Source: Sphingomonas sp. CCH10-B3 (lineage in GTDB: Bacteria; Pseudomonadota; Alphaproteobacteria; Sphingomonadales; Sphingomonadaceae). Taken from it: DNA of 64,000 nucleotides. Location: NCBI RefSeq assembly GCF_001556185.1, contig NZ_LSIJ01000083.1:1-64000 (forward strand). Reading direction: 5' to 3'. Under the pieces are notes generated by a model that did no database searches, had not been told where the DNA came from, and saw only the letters and a list, made by a program, of their open reading frames with translations. Each line of letters opens with the position of its first letter. Positions within the stretch are counted from its first letter, which is position 1. Positions 21,027 through 32,274 of the stretch are shown in pieces. Both the position numbers and the translations under genes were made by a program.

Positions 21027-22424
21027 GTGGCTGACAATTTCGATCTCATCGTCCTCGGTTCGGGCCCCGGCGGCTATGTCGCCGCGATCCGCGCGAGCCA
21101 GCTCGGGCTGAAAGTCGCGATCGTCGAGCGTGAATTGTTGGGGGGCATCTGCCTCAACTGGGGCTGCATCCCGACCAAGGCGCTACTGCGATCGGCCGAA
21201 ATCTATCACTACATGCAGCACGCCAAGGATTACGGGCTGATTGCCGAGGGGATCAGCGCCGATATCGCCGCCGTGGTGAAGCGCTCGCGCGGGGTCGCGA
21301 AGCAGCTCAATCAGGGCGTCACGCACCTGATGAAGAAGAACAAGATCACGGTGTTCATGGGCGAGGGCAAGCTAACCGCGGCGACGGCGCTGACCGTCAC
21401 CGACAAGGACGGCAAGGCGACCGAGCTGACCGCGAAGAACGTCATCCTCGCCACCGGCGCGCGCGCGCGCGATCTGCCGTTCGCGCCTGCGGATGGCAAG
21501 CGCATCTGGACCTATCGCCACGCGATGGTGCCGCCCGAAATGCCGACCAAGCTGCTCGTCATCGGATCGGGCGCGATCGGGATCGAATTTGCGAGCTTCT
21601 ACAACGACATAGGCGCCGAAGTGACGGTCGTCGAAATGCTCGACCGGATCGTGCCGGTGGAGGACGCCGATGTCTCCGCCTTCCTCGAAAAGGCGCTCAA
21701 GAAGCAGGGCATGACGATCCTGACCGGGGCGGGGGTCGAGAAGCTCTCGGCCACCGATGCGGGCGTGAGAGCGAGCATCAAGGGCAAGGATGGTAAGGTC
21801 GTCGATGGCGACTTCAGCCACTGCATCGTCGCGATCGGCATTGTCCCGAACACCGAGAATATCGGGCTCGAAGCGCTCGGCGTCGCGATGGATCGCGGCT
21901 TCCTGAAGACCGGGCCGACGTGCGAGACCAATGTCCCCGGCCTCTATGCGATCGGTGACATCACCGCGCCGCCGTGGCTCGCGCACAAGGCCAGCCATGA
22001 AGGCGTGATCGCGGCCGAGGCGATTGCCGGCGGCCATCCGCACGCGATGGACCCGCGGAACATCCCCGGCTGCACCTATTGCCACCCGCAGATTGCGAGC
22101 GTGGGCCTGACCGAGGCCAAGGCGCGCGAGGCTGGATACGAAGTGAAGGTCGGCAATTTTCCCTTCATCGGCAATGGCAAGGCCATCGCGCTCGGCGAGG
22201 CCGAAGGCTTTGTGAAGACGGTGTTCGATGCGAAGACCGGCGAACTGCTCGGCGCGCACATGATCGGCGCCGAGGTCACCGAGCTGATCCAGGGCTATAC
22301 CGTCGGCAAAACGGGTGAGCTGGTCGAGGCGGATTTCATGAACACCGTCTTCCCGCATCCGACCCTGTCCGAAATGATGCATGAATCGGTGCTTGGCGCG
22401 TATGGGCGCGCGCTGCATATCTAG
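21027..22424 (+). CDS. lpdA: Dihydrolipoyl dehydrogenase (E3)
   Basis: FAD disulfide oxidoreductase that reoxidises lipoamide, 465 residues. The FAD fold GSGPGGYVAAI, the redox disulfide GGICLNWGCIPTK, the NAD fold GSGAIGIEF, and the catalytic His-Glu pair in FPHPTLSEMMHE are all present. The start is GTG at 21027 with AGGAG seven bases before it. It closes the pdhC cluster. Confidence 0.95.
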   Translation: MADNFDLIVLGSGPGGYVAAIRASQLGLKVAIVERELLGGICLNWGCIPTKALLRSAEIYHYMQHAKDYGLIAEGISADIAAVVKRSRGVAKQLNQGVTHLMKKNKITVFMGEGKLTAATALTVTDKDGKATELTAKNVILATGARARDLPFAPADGKRIWTYRHAMVPPEMPTKLLVIGSGAIGIEFASFYNDIGAEVTVVEMLDRIVPVEDADVSAFLEKALKKQGMTILTGAGVEKLSATDAGVRASIKGKDGKVVDGDFSHCIVAIGIVPNTENIGLEALGVAMDRGFLKTGPTCETNVPGLYAIGDITAPPWLAHKASHEGVIAAEAIAGGHPHAMDPRNIPGCTYCHPQIASVGLTEAKAREAGYEVKVGNFPFIGNGKAIALGEAEGFVKTVFDAKTGELLGAHMIGAEVTELIQGYTVGKTGELVEADFMNTVFPHPTLSEMMHESVLGAYGRALHI

Positions 22425-22449
22425 CGCGAGCGAATAGGGGACGGTTGCA

Positions 22450-23727
22450 ATGCTGAAGTTTTTGGGCGCCGCGATGCTGACTGTCCTTGCCACGCCCGCC
22501 GTCGCCGAGACGGTCGTCGTCACTGCCGACCACCTCGTCGATGTCGCCAAGGGCGTGACACTCGATGAGCCGGTGATCGTCATCATCGACGGCAAGATCG
22601 CCTCGGTCGTCACGCGCGGCGGTGCGCGGCCGGTGATCCCGGCCGATGCGAAACGCATCGATCTGCCGGGGCAGACGATCGTCCCCGGCCTGATCGACAT
22701 GCACGTCCATCTCGATGCCGATGCGCGGATCAGCGGGTACAAGAGCCTCGAATATACCGACAGCTTCTGGCAGGCAGTCGGGGTGGCCAACGCCAAGCTG
22801 ATGCTCGAAGCGGGCTTCACCACCGTGCGCAACGTCGGGTCGGACAATTACAACGACGTCGGACTGAAACAGGCCGTCGAGGCGGGTTATATCGCGGGGC
22901 CGCGCATCGTGCCGGCGACCTATGCGCTGGGTGCGACCGGGGGCCACTGCGATAATACCGAGGGCCTGCCGCCGAGCTTCGCCGCCGTCCCGCAACCCTC
23001 GGTCGCCGACGGTCCCGAAGGCTATCGCAAGCTGGTGCGAACGGTGCACAAATATGGCGCCGAGGCGATCAAGATCTGCGCGACCGGGGGCGTCCTCTCG
23101 CGCTCCGACGTGGCCGGCGCGCAGCAGATGACGCTGGCCGAAATGCAGGCGGTCGTGGCTGAGGCGCATATGCTGGGGATGAAAGTCGCCGCGCATGCGC
23201 ATGGCACGGCGGGCATCAACGACGCGCTGCGGGCCGGGGTCGACACGATCGAGCATGCCAGCCTTGCCGATGTCGAAAGCTTCGCGCTCGCCAAGGAAAG
23301 GGGTGCGTGGTTCTCGATGGACATCTACGACGATGATTACATCCTCGCCGAAGGCGCCAAGAACGGCGTGTTCCCCGAAAGCCTTGAAAAAGAGCGCGTC
23401 ATCGGCCGCAAGCAGCGCGAGACGTTCCGCGACGCGCACCGCGCGGGCGTGAAGATGGTGTTCGGCACCGACAATGGCGGCGTGTTTCCGGCGGGGCAGA
23501 ACGCACTGCAGTTCGCCAAGATGGTCGAATGGGGAATGACCCCGATCGAAGCGATCCGGTCGGCGACAACCAATGCCGCCGAAGCGCTCGGGCGTCCGGG
23601 TCAGGTCGGCACAATCGCGCCGGGCGCCTGGGGCGACATTGTCGCGGTGCAGGGCGATCCGCTGGTCGACGTGAAGCTGCTCGAACGCCCGAGCGCCGTC
23701 ATCAAGGGCGGCGTGCGGGTGAAGTGA
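22450..23727 (+). CDS. Exported amidohydrolase family protein (Xaa-Pro dipeptidase/imidazolonepropionase-like)
   Basis: A 425-residue metal-dependent hydrolase with a signal peptide (cut after VAE). The metal site follows the amidohydrolase pattern: HVH in LIDMHVHLD, carboxylated Lys in EAIKICATGG, His in KVAAHAHG and EHAS, Asp in FGTDNGG. Secreted members of this subgroup hydrolyse dipeptides such as Xaa-Pro or organophosphates. The substrate here is not known. It lies 25 bases after lpdA and could be read through from it. Confidence 0.87.
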   Translation: MLKFLGAAMLTVLATPAVAETVVVTADHLVDVAKGVTLDEPVIVIIDGKIASVVTRGGARPVIPADAKRIDLPGQTIVPGLIDMHVHLDADARISGYKSLEYTDSFWQAVGVANAKLMLEAGFTTVRNVGSDNYNDVGLKQAVEAGYIAGPRIVPATYALGATGGHCDNTEGLPPSFAAVPQPSVADGPEGYRKLVRTVHKYGAEAIKICATGGVLSRSDVAGAQQMTLAEMQAVVAEAHMLGMKVAAHAHGTAGINDALRAGVDTIEHASLADVESFALAKERGAWFSMDIYDDDYILAEGAKNGVFPESLEKERVIGRKQRETFRDAHRAGVKMVFGTDNGGVFPAGQNALQFAKMVEWGMTPIEAIRSATTNAAEALGRPGQVGTIAPGAWGDIVAVQGDPLVDVKLLERPSAVIKGGVRVK

Positions 23728-23732
23728 CGCGC

Positions 23733-24212
23733 CTAGGCGGCCACTTCGCCCTGGATCAGTAGCTGCTCAGCGGCTTTAGTAACAACGACGGGCTCGGGCT
23801 CGCCGATCTTGAGCGTGCCGGGCGACTTGTGGCGCAGATGGCCGTCTAGCGACGCGCCGTTTTCAATCGTGATAGTCTCATAATCGATGTCGCCGTTGAT
23901 CTTGGCGGTGCGCTCGATCACGAGGTGGCGGACGACGACCTTGCCGTCGATCGTGCCGGTCAGCCGCGCGGTTTCGGCACGGACATTGCCGATGATCCGG
24001 CTTTCGGCGCCCTGCACGACGCTCGCGGCATCGACATCGCCTTCGACATGGCCATCGATGTGGAGATCGGCGGTCGCGCGGATATTGCCGGTGATCGTGA
24101 CATCGGCGCCTAGCACCGAAAACATGCCGCGCTTGCCGTTGCCGGTCGCCGCCGGCGGCGCCGGGGGGGCTGGTACCGTGCCTGTGTCGCGACCGGTCTT
24201 GTTATTGAACAT
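23733..24212 (-). CDS. Bactofilin (polymer-forming cytoskeletal protein)
   Basis: A 159-residue bactofilin. A Pro/Ala-rich disordered head is followed by the beta-helix core with its regular rungs (SVLGADVTITGNI, LHIDGHVEGDV, IIGNVRAETARLTGTIDG) and a short tail. Bactofilins form filaments without nucleotide and organise cell-wall enzymes or chromosomal loci. It is convergent with the amidohydrolase gene (5-base gap). The start at 24212 has no obvious strong ribosome site, but the next Met would remove part of the head only. Confidence 0.87.
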   Translation of the reverse strand: MFNNKTGRDTGTVPAPPAPPAATGNGKRGMFSVLGADVTITGNIRATADLHIDGHVEGDVDAASVVQGAESRIIGNVRAETARLTGTIDGKVVVRHLVIERTAKINGDIDYETITIENGASLDGHLRHKSPGTLKIGEPEPVVVTKAAEQLLIQGEVAA

Positions 24213-24310
24213 CGCTCAAACTCCCCCGCATGTGTGCCGGGCCGCGCGCCGCGCCCCGAATCGACGCCGTAACTAGCACATCGGCAGGCGGCGGGAGAGG
24301 CGCGACACCG

Positions 24311-25480
24311 TCAGGCAACGCGCATCAGCAACGGATTGTCGTTGGCGCTGCGCCACAGCAGTGGTCGCGCGACGAGGAAGGTCGCGAAGATCATCGGAAT
24401 CGCCCCCATCGCGGCCAGCCAAGGCAGCGCGAGCAGATAGCCGACCAGCGCGAGGATCGACCCGAGCTGGACATGCGCCTGAATGCGCATCGTCTCGCGC
24501 GACGGCGCGGCGATGGCGAGCGCGAGACTCAAGATGTCGGCCATGAAGAAATAGCGGTCGTGCATCTTGGGCAACAGCCCCGCGACCAGCAGCGGTGCGA
24601 GCAGCGCGGCGCGCAGCAGCATTGCCCGCGAAAAATACCGCGCGGTCGCGCCGATCTGCGCAGCGTACCAGCCGGTTGCGCCGATGGCGGCGGCGGTCGC
24701 AAGCCCGATCAGCGGCGTCGTGATCCCGGCGAGCTGCGCGAACATCCAGATGTTGGGAGCATTGCGCGCGATGTCGTCGAACCACGCCGACTGGCGCAGG
24801 TAAATCGTCAGCAGATCGGCAACCGGCCAACCGCAGATCGCCGCCGGGGCAAGCGCGGTCGCAAAGGCGGCGGGGGCATAGAGCCAGTGCCGCACCGGCA
24901 CTTGCCGCGCGATGACGATCGCCAGCACAAAGGGTGCGCCGAACATCGCCTGCGCCTTGATCGCGAACGCCAGGCCGCACCAAGCGAACATGCTGCGGTG
25001 GCGGCGCTCGATCGCGGCGGCGACGGCCATCACGCAGGGCGCGACATAGAGCGCATCGCACTGGCCAAGGATCGCGCCCGAGATCATGACGCTCGGCAGC
25101 ACTGGCACGATCATCGCCCAGCGCGCGGCATGGACGACGTTCATGGCCTTGAGCAGCCGCCAGACCGACGCCGTGAGGATGAGCGTGCACAGGAACGACA
25201 GCAATTTGATGACGAGCGTGCCGGGGAGCACCGACGCCAGCGGGCTGAAGGCGGCGAGCAGATAGCCATAGGGCGGGGTGTAATTCCCGAACGGCTGCGC
25301 AAATGCCGCGACCGGGCCGACGGCGGCAATATGGCCGAGCCAGGGCAAGTTGTACGCGATCAGATCGCTCGTCGTGAGCTGGATCACCGCCACTTGCCAG
25401 CCAAGCGCGACGGCCCATGCAGCCGCCAGCACGCGGTTGCTGGGGTGTGGAGAGGCTGGAGTGATCTCGCCGTGATGCAT
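24311..25480 (-). CDS. GT-C type membrane glycosyltransferase (GT87/DUF2029-like)
   Basis: A 389-residue integral membrane protein with about nine or ten hydrophobic helices. The first loop has a DLIAYNLPWLGHIAAVG segment, the middle GQCDALYVAP, and late in the protein PKMHDRYFFMADI, the MHxRY pattern shared by polyprenyl-phosphate-sugar dependent GT-C enzymes. It probably adds a mannosyl or related sugar to a lipid or a cell-surface polymer. Acceptor and donor are unknown. It is alone on this strand. Confidence 0.72.
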   Translation of the reverse strand: MHHGEITPASPHPSNRVLAAAWAVALGWQVAVIQLTTSDLIAYNLPWLGHIAAVGPVAAFAQPFGNYTPPYGYLLAAFSPLASVLPGTLVIKLLSFLCTLILTASVWRLLKAMNVVHAARWAMIVPVLPSVMISGAILGQCDALYVAPCVMAVAAAIERRHRSMFAWCGLAFAIKAQAMFGAPFVLAIVIARQVPVRHWLYAPAAFATALAPAAICGWPVADLLTIYLRQSAWFDDIARNAPNIWMFAQLAGITTPLIGLATAAAIGATGWYAAQIGATARYFSRAMLLRAALLAPLLVAGLLPKMHDRYFFMADILSLALAIAAPSRETMRIQAHVQLGSILALVGYLLALPWLAAMGAIPMIFATFLVARPLLWRSANDNPLLMRVA

Positions 25481-25816
25481 CGGCGAGGGGATAGGGTGGG
25501 GATGGTTAGGATGGCGTGAAGGGGGTGCTTAAGGTCACGAAAGGCCCCGCCATTGCGGGCGGAAGCGTGACCTTAAGCGCGGGTGCTTCGCCACACGTGC
25601 AGGAGAGGGATTGGACGGTTGAAAGAGCGGAGAAGAACATAACATGAACTATGGGCGATGGAAAGTCCTTGCTTGATCCACCGATTCGCCAACCGCCCCG
25701 ACGCAGGCTCATCGTAAGCTGCGCACAAACCACGATTGCTCTCGCGCAGCGACCGGCTACTAATGCCGCGGGAGCGGCGCGACGGGTCCAAAGCCCCACA
25801 TCAATAACGGAGCAGC
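25481..25816. other. Intergenic region between GT-C gene and restriction gene, with long inverted repeat
   Basis: About 336 bases between divergent genes. A perfect 13-bp inverted repeat, GCTTAAGGTCACG (25527-25539) and CGTGACCTTAAGC (25566-25578), encloses a smaller stem (GCCCCGC / GCGGGC). The rest shows no gene. It probably holds divergent promoters, but I cannot place boxes with confidence. Confidence 0.5.
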
Positions 25817-28744
25817 ATGACCCCGCAGGAATTTCTCAGCAAATGGCGTCACGTCGAGCTCAAGGAGCGGTCGGCGTCGCAGAGCCATTTCAACGATCTG
25901 TGCGCGTTGCTCGGCGTGCTCGATCCCATCGCCGCCGATCCCAAAGGCGAATGGTTCGCGTTCGAGAAGGGCGCGACCAAGACCAGCGGGGGCGAGGGCT
26001 GGGCCGATGTGTGGCGCAAGGGCTGCTTCGCATGGGAGTATAAGGGGCCGCGCAAGGACCTCGACAAGGCGTTCAGCCAACTCCTGCAATATGCGGTCGC
26101 GCTGGAGAATCCGCCGCTGCTCATCGTGTCCGACATGGACCGCATCCGCATCCACACCAGCTGGACCAACACGGTGCAGGAGGTCCACGAGTTCGGCCTT
26201 GAAGACCTCCTCGACGGGCAGGTGCGCGAACGGCTGAGGCGCGCGTTCACCGATCCGGAGGATTTCAAGCCCAGCAAGACCCGCCAGGCGCTGACCGAGG
26301 AAACCGCGCGCGAATTTGCCGGCATCGCGCAGCGGCTGCGCGACCGGGGGCATGAAGCGCACAAGGTGGCGCATTTCGTCAACCAGCTCGTCTTCTGCAT
26401 GTTTGCGGAAGATGTCGGCCTGCTGCCCGACAATCTGTTCACCAGGATGCTGGACTTGTGCCGCAGCGACCCGGAAAGCTTTGCCGACAATGCCAGCACA
26501 TTGTTCGGCGCGATGGCGCGGCAGGGCGGCAAGGTGGGCTTCACCCGGATCGACTGGTTCAACGGCGGGCTGTTTGCCGACGATGCCGTGCTGCCGGTCA
26601 GCCGCGAGGATGTCGACGAGCTTTACCGCGCCGCGCTGCGCGACTGGTCGCAGATCGACCCGTCGATCCTCGGCACCCTGTTCGAGCGCGGGCTTGACCC
26701 GGCCAAGCGCAGCCAGCTTGGCGCGCATTACACCGACCGCGACAAGATCATGATGATCGTGAAGCCGGTAATCATCGATCCGCTGGAAGCCGAATGGGCC
26801 GAGGCGCTGGCGAAGATGACCGCGCTGGTGGAAAGCGCACCCAAGCGCACGGCGGAGCGGCTGCTGACCCCGGCAGAAAAGCGTCGCGCGGAGAAAGTGA
26901 AGCAGGATGCCGCCGCGATCCACAGCGCCTTCATCGAACGGCTGGTGAATTTTCGCGTGCTCGATCCGGCCTGCGGATCGGGCAATTTCCTCTATGTCGC
27001 ACTGCGCGCGCTGAAGGATATCGAGCACCGCGCCAATCTGGATGCCGAGGCGCTGGGCCTGCCGCGCGGCTTTCCCCGCGTGGGGCCGGAATGCGTGCTG
27101 GGGATCGAGCTCAATCCCTATGCCGCCGAACTGGCGCGGGTGAGCGTGTGGATCGGCGAAATCCAGTGGATGCGGCGCAACGGGTTTGACGCGGCCAGAA
27201 ATCCGATCCTGCGCAATCTGGAGACAATCGAGTGCCGCGATGCAGTTGTAAACCTAGACGGAAGCGAAGCTGAATGGCCGGATGCTGATGCTATAATTGG
27301 TAATCCCCCGTTCTTGGGCGGGAAAAGCATGAAGCGAACGCTCGGCGAAGATTCCACCGAACAGATTCGTGCGGCCTACGGTCATCGTCTCGCTGCATTT
27401 TCTGATCTTGTTTGCTATTGGATTGAAAAGGCGCGCGGTCTGATTGCGGAGGGCCGAACGCAAAGGTGCGGCTTCGTCGCAACCAAGGGCATCGCAAAGA
27501 ACGCAAATTTACCTGTCATGCATCGCCTCACTGAGGATGCACAGATTTTTTATGCTTGGCAAAACGAACCTTGGGTGGTCGATGGCGCTGCCGTTCGCGT
27601 CGCAATTGTCTGCTTCGCAAAAAAAGGAACTGTTGGAGGCGAACTGCTGCTGGACGGCAAGTCAGTTGATGCCATCAACGCTAACCTCACATCAGGGCTA
27701 GATACGACTACAGTTGCTCGACTGAGTCAGAATGCAAACACCGTTTTTATCGGCGTACAGCAAAGCGGACCGCTGAGCGTATCTCATGCTCAGGCGATTG
27801 AGTGGATGCTCTTACCGACGAATGCCAATGGCGATGGCAACGCATCGGTGTTGGCCCCCTATGTCTCAACAGATGATGTAGTCGGACGTCCAACCGAGGA
27901 ATTTCTAATCGACTTTCCCATTGGACTGAATGAGGCGGATGCTAGTCTCTACGAAGCGCCATTCGAATATCTCGCCAATGCACAATACGATCCGAATCGG
28001 GATGATAACCCAGTTAGCTTTTCAGAATATCGGAAAACATCACCGAGCCAAAATTCTGCGTGGTGGGAACCGCATAGATCGCGACCGTCTCTGCGTGAGG
28101 CACTTTTGGGAGCCGGTGATTACGTCGTTACTGCAGAAACCACCGAACATCGCATTTTCCGGTTTATGCGCGCAGGCACTGTGCCCGACAAAACTCTGTA
28201 TTCATTCCCTTGGGCTGACTTCGTAGGCTTTGGCATACTGCAAAGTACAGTTCACGAGGCTTGGTCCACCTATTTCGGAAACCGGATTGGTGCGGGAAAC
28301 CAACGTAGGTACAACGCATCATATGTGTATTTGACCTTCCCCTTCCCGGAGGGCCTGACGCCGAACATCCCCGCCGCCGCCTATGCCGATGATCCGCGCG
28401 CTCAGGCGATCGCCAAGGCGGCCGCGCGGCTCAACGAGCTGCGCGAAAACTGGCTCAATCCGCCCGATCTGGTAGAGCGCGTGCCCGAAGTGGTGCCCGG
28501 CTATCCCGACCGCATTCTACCCCGGGACGAAGAGGCGGCGAAGGAACTGGCGAAGCGCACGCTGACCAACCTCTATAACGCGCGGCCCGCATGGCTCGAC
28601 CATGCCCACCGTGCGCTCGATGAAGCGGTGGCCGATGCCTATGGCTGGGGCGACGATTTCCGCGCCGGACGCCTGACCGACGATGAAATCCTCGCCCGGC
28701 TGTTCCGGCTCAATCAGGCGCGCGCCGCCGATCACGCGCGTTGA
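25817..28744 (+). CDS. MmeI-like single-polypeptide restriction-modification enzyme
   Basis: A 975-residue type IIL-style enzyme combining endonuclease and N6-adenine methyltransferase. The N-terminal nuclease motif D64-x9-E74-Y-K76 matches the arrangement of MmeI. A helical spacer follows (HKVAHFVNQLVFCMF). The methyltransferase has motif I DPACGSGNF (about residue 385) and motif IV NPPF (about 495). A target-recognition region and a C-terminal helical domain complete it. No separate modification gene is seen nearby, as expected for this family. From about 27240 to 28330 (recognition part and end of the methyltransferase) the GC content is clearly lower than on both sides, suggesting a swapped specificity block. 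Confidence 0.88.
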   Translation: MTPQEFLSKWRHVELKERSASQSHFNDLCALLGVLDPIAADPKGEWFAFEKGATKTSGGEGWADVWRKGCFAWEYKGPRKDLDKAFSQLLQYAVALENPPLLIVSDMDRIRIHTSWTNTVQEVHEFGLEDLLDGQVRERLRRAFTDPEDFKPSKTRQALTEETAREFAGIAQRLRDRGHEAHKVAHFVNQLVFCMFAEDVGLLPDNLFTRMLDLCRSDPESFADNASTLFGAMARQGGKVGFTRIDWFNGGLFADDAVLPVSREDVDELYRAALRDWSQIDPSILGTLFERGLDPAKRSQLGAHYTDRDKIMMIVKPVIIDPLEAEWAEALAKMTALVESAPKRTAERLLTPAEKRRAEKVKQDAAAIHSAFIERLVNFRVLDPACGSGNFLYVALRALKDIEHRANLDAEALGLPRGFPRVGPECVLGIELNPYAAELARVSVWIGEIQWMRRNGFDAARNPILRNLETIECRDAVVNLDGSEAEWPDADAIIGNPPFLGGKSMKRTLGEDSTEQIRAAYGHRLAAFSDLVCYWIEKARGLIAEGRTQRCGFVATKGIAKNANLPVMHRLTEDAQIFYAWQNEPWVVDGAAVRVAIVCFAKKGTVGGELLLDGKSVDAINANLTSGLDTTTVARLSQNANTVFIGVQQSGPLSVSHAQAIEWMLLPTNANGDGNASVLAPYVSTDDVVGRPTEEFLIDFPIGLNEADASLYEAPFEYLANAQYDPNRDDNPVSFSEYRKTSPSQNSAWWEPHRSRPSLREALLGAGDYVVTAETTEHRIFRFMRAGTVPDKTLYSFPWADFVGFGILQSTVHEAWSTYFGNRIGAGNQRRYNASYVYLTFPFPEGLTPNIPAAAYADDPRAQAIAKAAARLNELRENWLNPPDLVERVPEVVPGYPDRILPRDEEAAKELAKRTLTNLYNARPAWLDHAHRALDEAVADAYGWGDDFRAGRLTDDEILARLFRLNQARAADHAR

Positions 28745-28750
28745 CGTCAG

Positions 28751-28781
28751 CCTGTCGTTGCAGGGGCCTGTCGTTGCGGGC
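28751..28781 (+). repeat. Two tandem copies of CCTGTCGTTGC before the rpsL promoter
   Basis: CCTGTCGTTGCAGGG (28751-28765) is followed by CCTGTCGTTGCGGGC (28767-28781), a 16-base period directly upstream of the -35 box. It may be an activator or repressor site, or chance. Confidence 0.35.
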
Positions 28782-28790
28782 CAACCCCCA

Positions 28791-28819
28791 TTGACGCCCC
28801 ACCGCCTCCCCGCTATGGG
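28791..28819 (+). promoter_or_regulatory. Promoter of the rpsL-rpsG-fusA operon
   Basis: TTGACG (28791-28796), a 17-base spacer and TATGGG (28814-28819) lie just downstream of the restriction gene. A leader of about 190 bases separates it from rpsL, so regulation through the leader is possible. Confidence 0.55.
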
Positions 28820-29013
28820 CACCGCTGCTTCGCGGGAGATGCGTCTCCTGCTTGCTGCTTGAACATTGCCGGATGCGCGCACGAAGGGCCCTGGCGGTCG
28901 CAAGACCCCCAACGCGGTCCCTTTTTTCTTTGGGGCGATATCGCTCCACGGGCCGTGCGCGGGACGGCAAAGTAACCGCCGGGTATGCCGGTAACATAAA
29001 GGTGAAGGGCTTC

Positions 29014-29385
29014 ATGCCGACGATTAACCAGCTGGTCCGCATGGGCCGCGATCCGCAGAAGGCCAAGTCAAAGGTCCCTGCGATGGATGCGAACCCGCAG
29101 AAGCGCGGCGTTTGCACGCGTGTGTATACCACGACCCCGAAGAAGCCGAACTCGGCGCTGCGCAAGGTGGCCAAGGTCCGCCTGACCAACAGCCGCGAAG
29201 TGATCAGCTACATCCCCGGCGAAGGCCACAACCTGCAGGAGCACTCGGTGGTGCTGATCCGCGGCGGGCGTGTGCGCGACCTTCCCGGTGTGCGCTATCA
29301 CGTGCTGCGCGGCGTGCTCGACACGCAGGGCGTCAAGGATCGCCGCCAGTCGCGGTCGAAGTACGGCGCCAAGCGTCCGAAGTAA
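29014..29385 (+). CDS. rpsL: 30S ribosomal protein S12
   Basis: Decoding-centre protein, 123 residues, with the canonical [11 protein letters not shown] start and [12 protein letters not shown] (Lys43). At residue 88 it carries Arg ([10 protein letters not shown]) where E. coli (position 87 there) and M. tuberculosis have Lys. Lys-to-Arg at this site is a well-known streptomycin resistance change. The ATG at 29014 was chosen because the upstream frame is leader sequence. First gene of the str operon. Confidence 0.97.
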   Translation: MPTINQLVRMGRDPQKAKSKVPAMDANPQKRGVCTRVYTTTPKKPNSALRKVAKVRLTNSREVISYIPGEGHNLQEHSVVLIRGGRVRDLPGVRYHVLRGVLDTQGVKDRRQSRSKYGAKRPK

Positions 29386-29478
29386 TCATGCCGGGGGCCG
29401 TTCGCCGGCCCTCGTACCAGTAACGGAAGTAAGCCCCGGACGGGTTCCGGACCAGGCTGAAGCGCAAAGGAAGAAATT

Positions 29479-29949
29479 ATGTCGCGTCGTCGTCGTCCCG
29501 AAAAGCGGGAAATCCTGCCTGATCCCAAGTTCGGGGATGAGGTGCTGTCGAAGTTCATGAATTCGGTGATGCTCGACGGCAAGAAGTCGGTCGCCGAAGG
29601 CATCGTCTATGGTGCGCTCGAAACCATCGAAGCGCGCGCGAAGAAGGACCCGCTCGGCGTGTTCCATGACGCGCTTGTCAATGTGAAGCCGGGCATCGAA
29701 GTGCGCAGCCGCCGTGTCGGTGGTGCGACCTATCAGGTGCCGGTCGAAGTTCGCCCCGAGCGTGCGCAGGCACTGGCGATCCGCTGGCTGATCGCCGCGG
29801 CGCGCAACCGCAGCGAGCACACCATGGCCGGGCGCCTGTCGGGCGAGCTGATGGACGCCGCCAATAACCGCGGCAATGCGGTCAAGAAGCGCGAAGACAC
29901 CCACCGCATGGCCGAGGCCAACCGCGCGTTCAGCCATTATCGCTGGTAA
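29479..29949 (+). CDS. rpsG: 30S ribosomal protein S7
   Basis: Primary assembly protein of the 30S head, 156 residues. It has the typical [20 protein letters not shown] start and the [16 protein letters not shown] core, and ends with FSHYRW. AAGGAAGAAATT precedes the ATG. It is separated from rpsL by 93 bases that include a GC-rich stretch. In E. coli S7 represses this operon; whether that holds here is not visible. Confidence 0.97.
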   Translation: MSRRRRPEKREILPDPKFGDEVLSKFMNSVMLDGKKSVAEGIVYGALETIEARAKKDPLGVFHDALVNVKPGIEVRSRRVGGATYQVPVEVRPERAQALAIRWLIAAARNRSEHTMAGRLSGELMDAANNRGNAVKKREDTHRMAEANRAFSHYRW

Positions 29950-29976
29950 CGCTGGCGCTGGGTATTCGGTGCTGCT

Positions 29977-30007
29977 AAGGGCGCCGCTGCTGGTCGGTGG
30001 CGCCCTT
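29977..30007 (+). terminator. Hairpin between rpsG and fusA
   Basis: AAGGGCGCC (29977-29985) pairs with GGCGCCCTT (29999-30007) across a 13-base loop. No T-run follows, so it is more likely a pausing or processing hairpin than a full terminator. Confidence 0.4.
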
Positions 30008-30098
30008 GGGCTTTCGCCGCTCGGTTAACGATCCTATATTCGGTAAGGCGGCCGGGGTTTGTGCCTCGGCCTCTTCCACATCTCCAAGGAACCACGTC

Positions 30099-32195
<2,097 letters not shown>

Positions 32196-32274
32196 TCTCG
32201 CATTTGTCACGAAACTACCGTTGACCCGGCCGCTCCCGCGTTCATAAACGTGCGGAGCGTTTGGGGGGCGGTGC

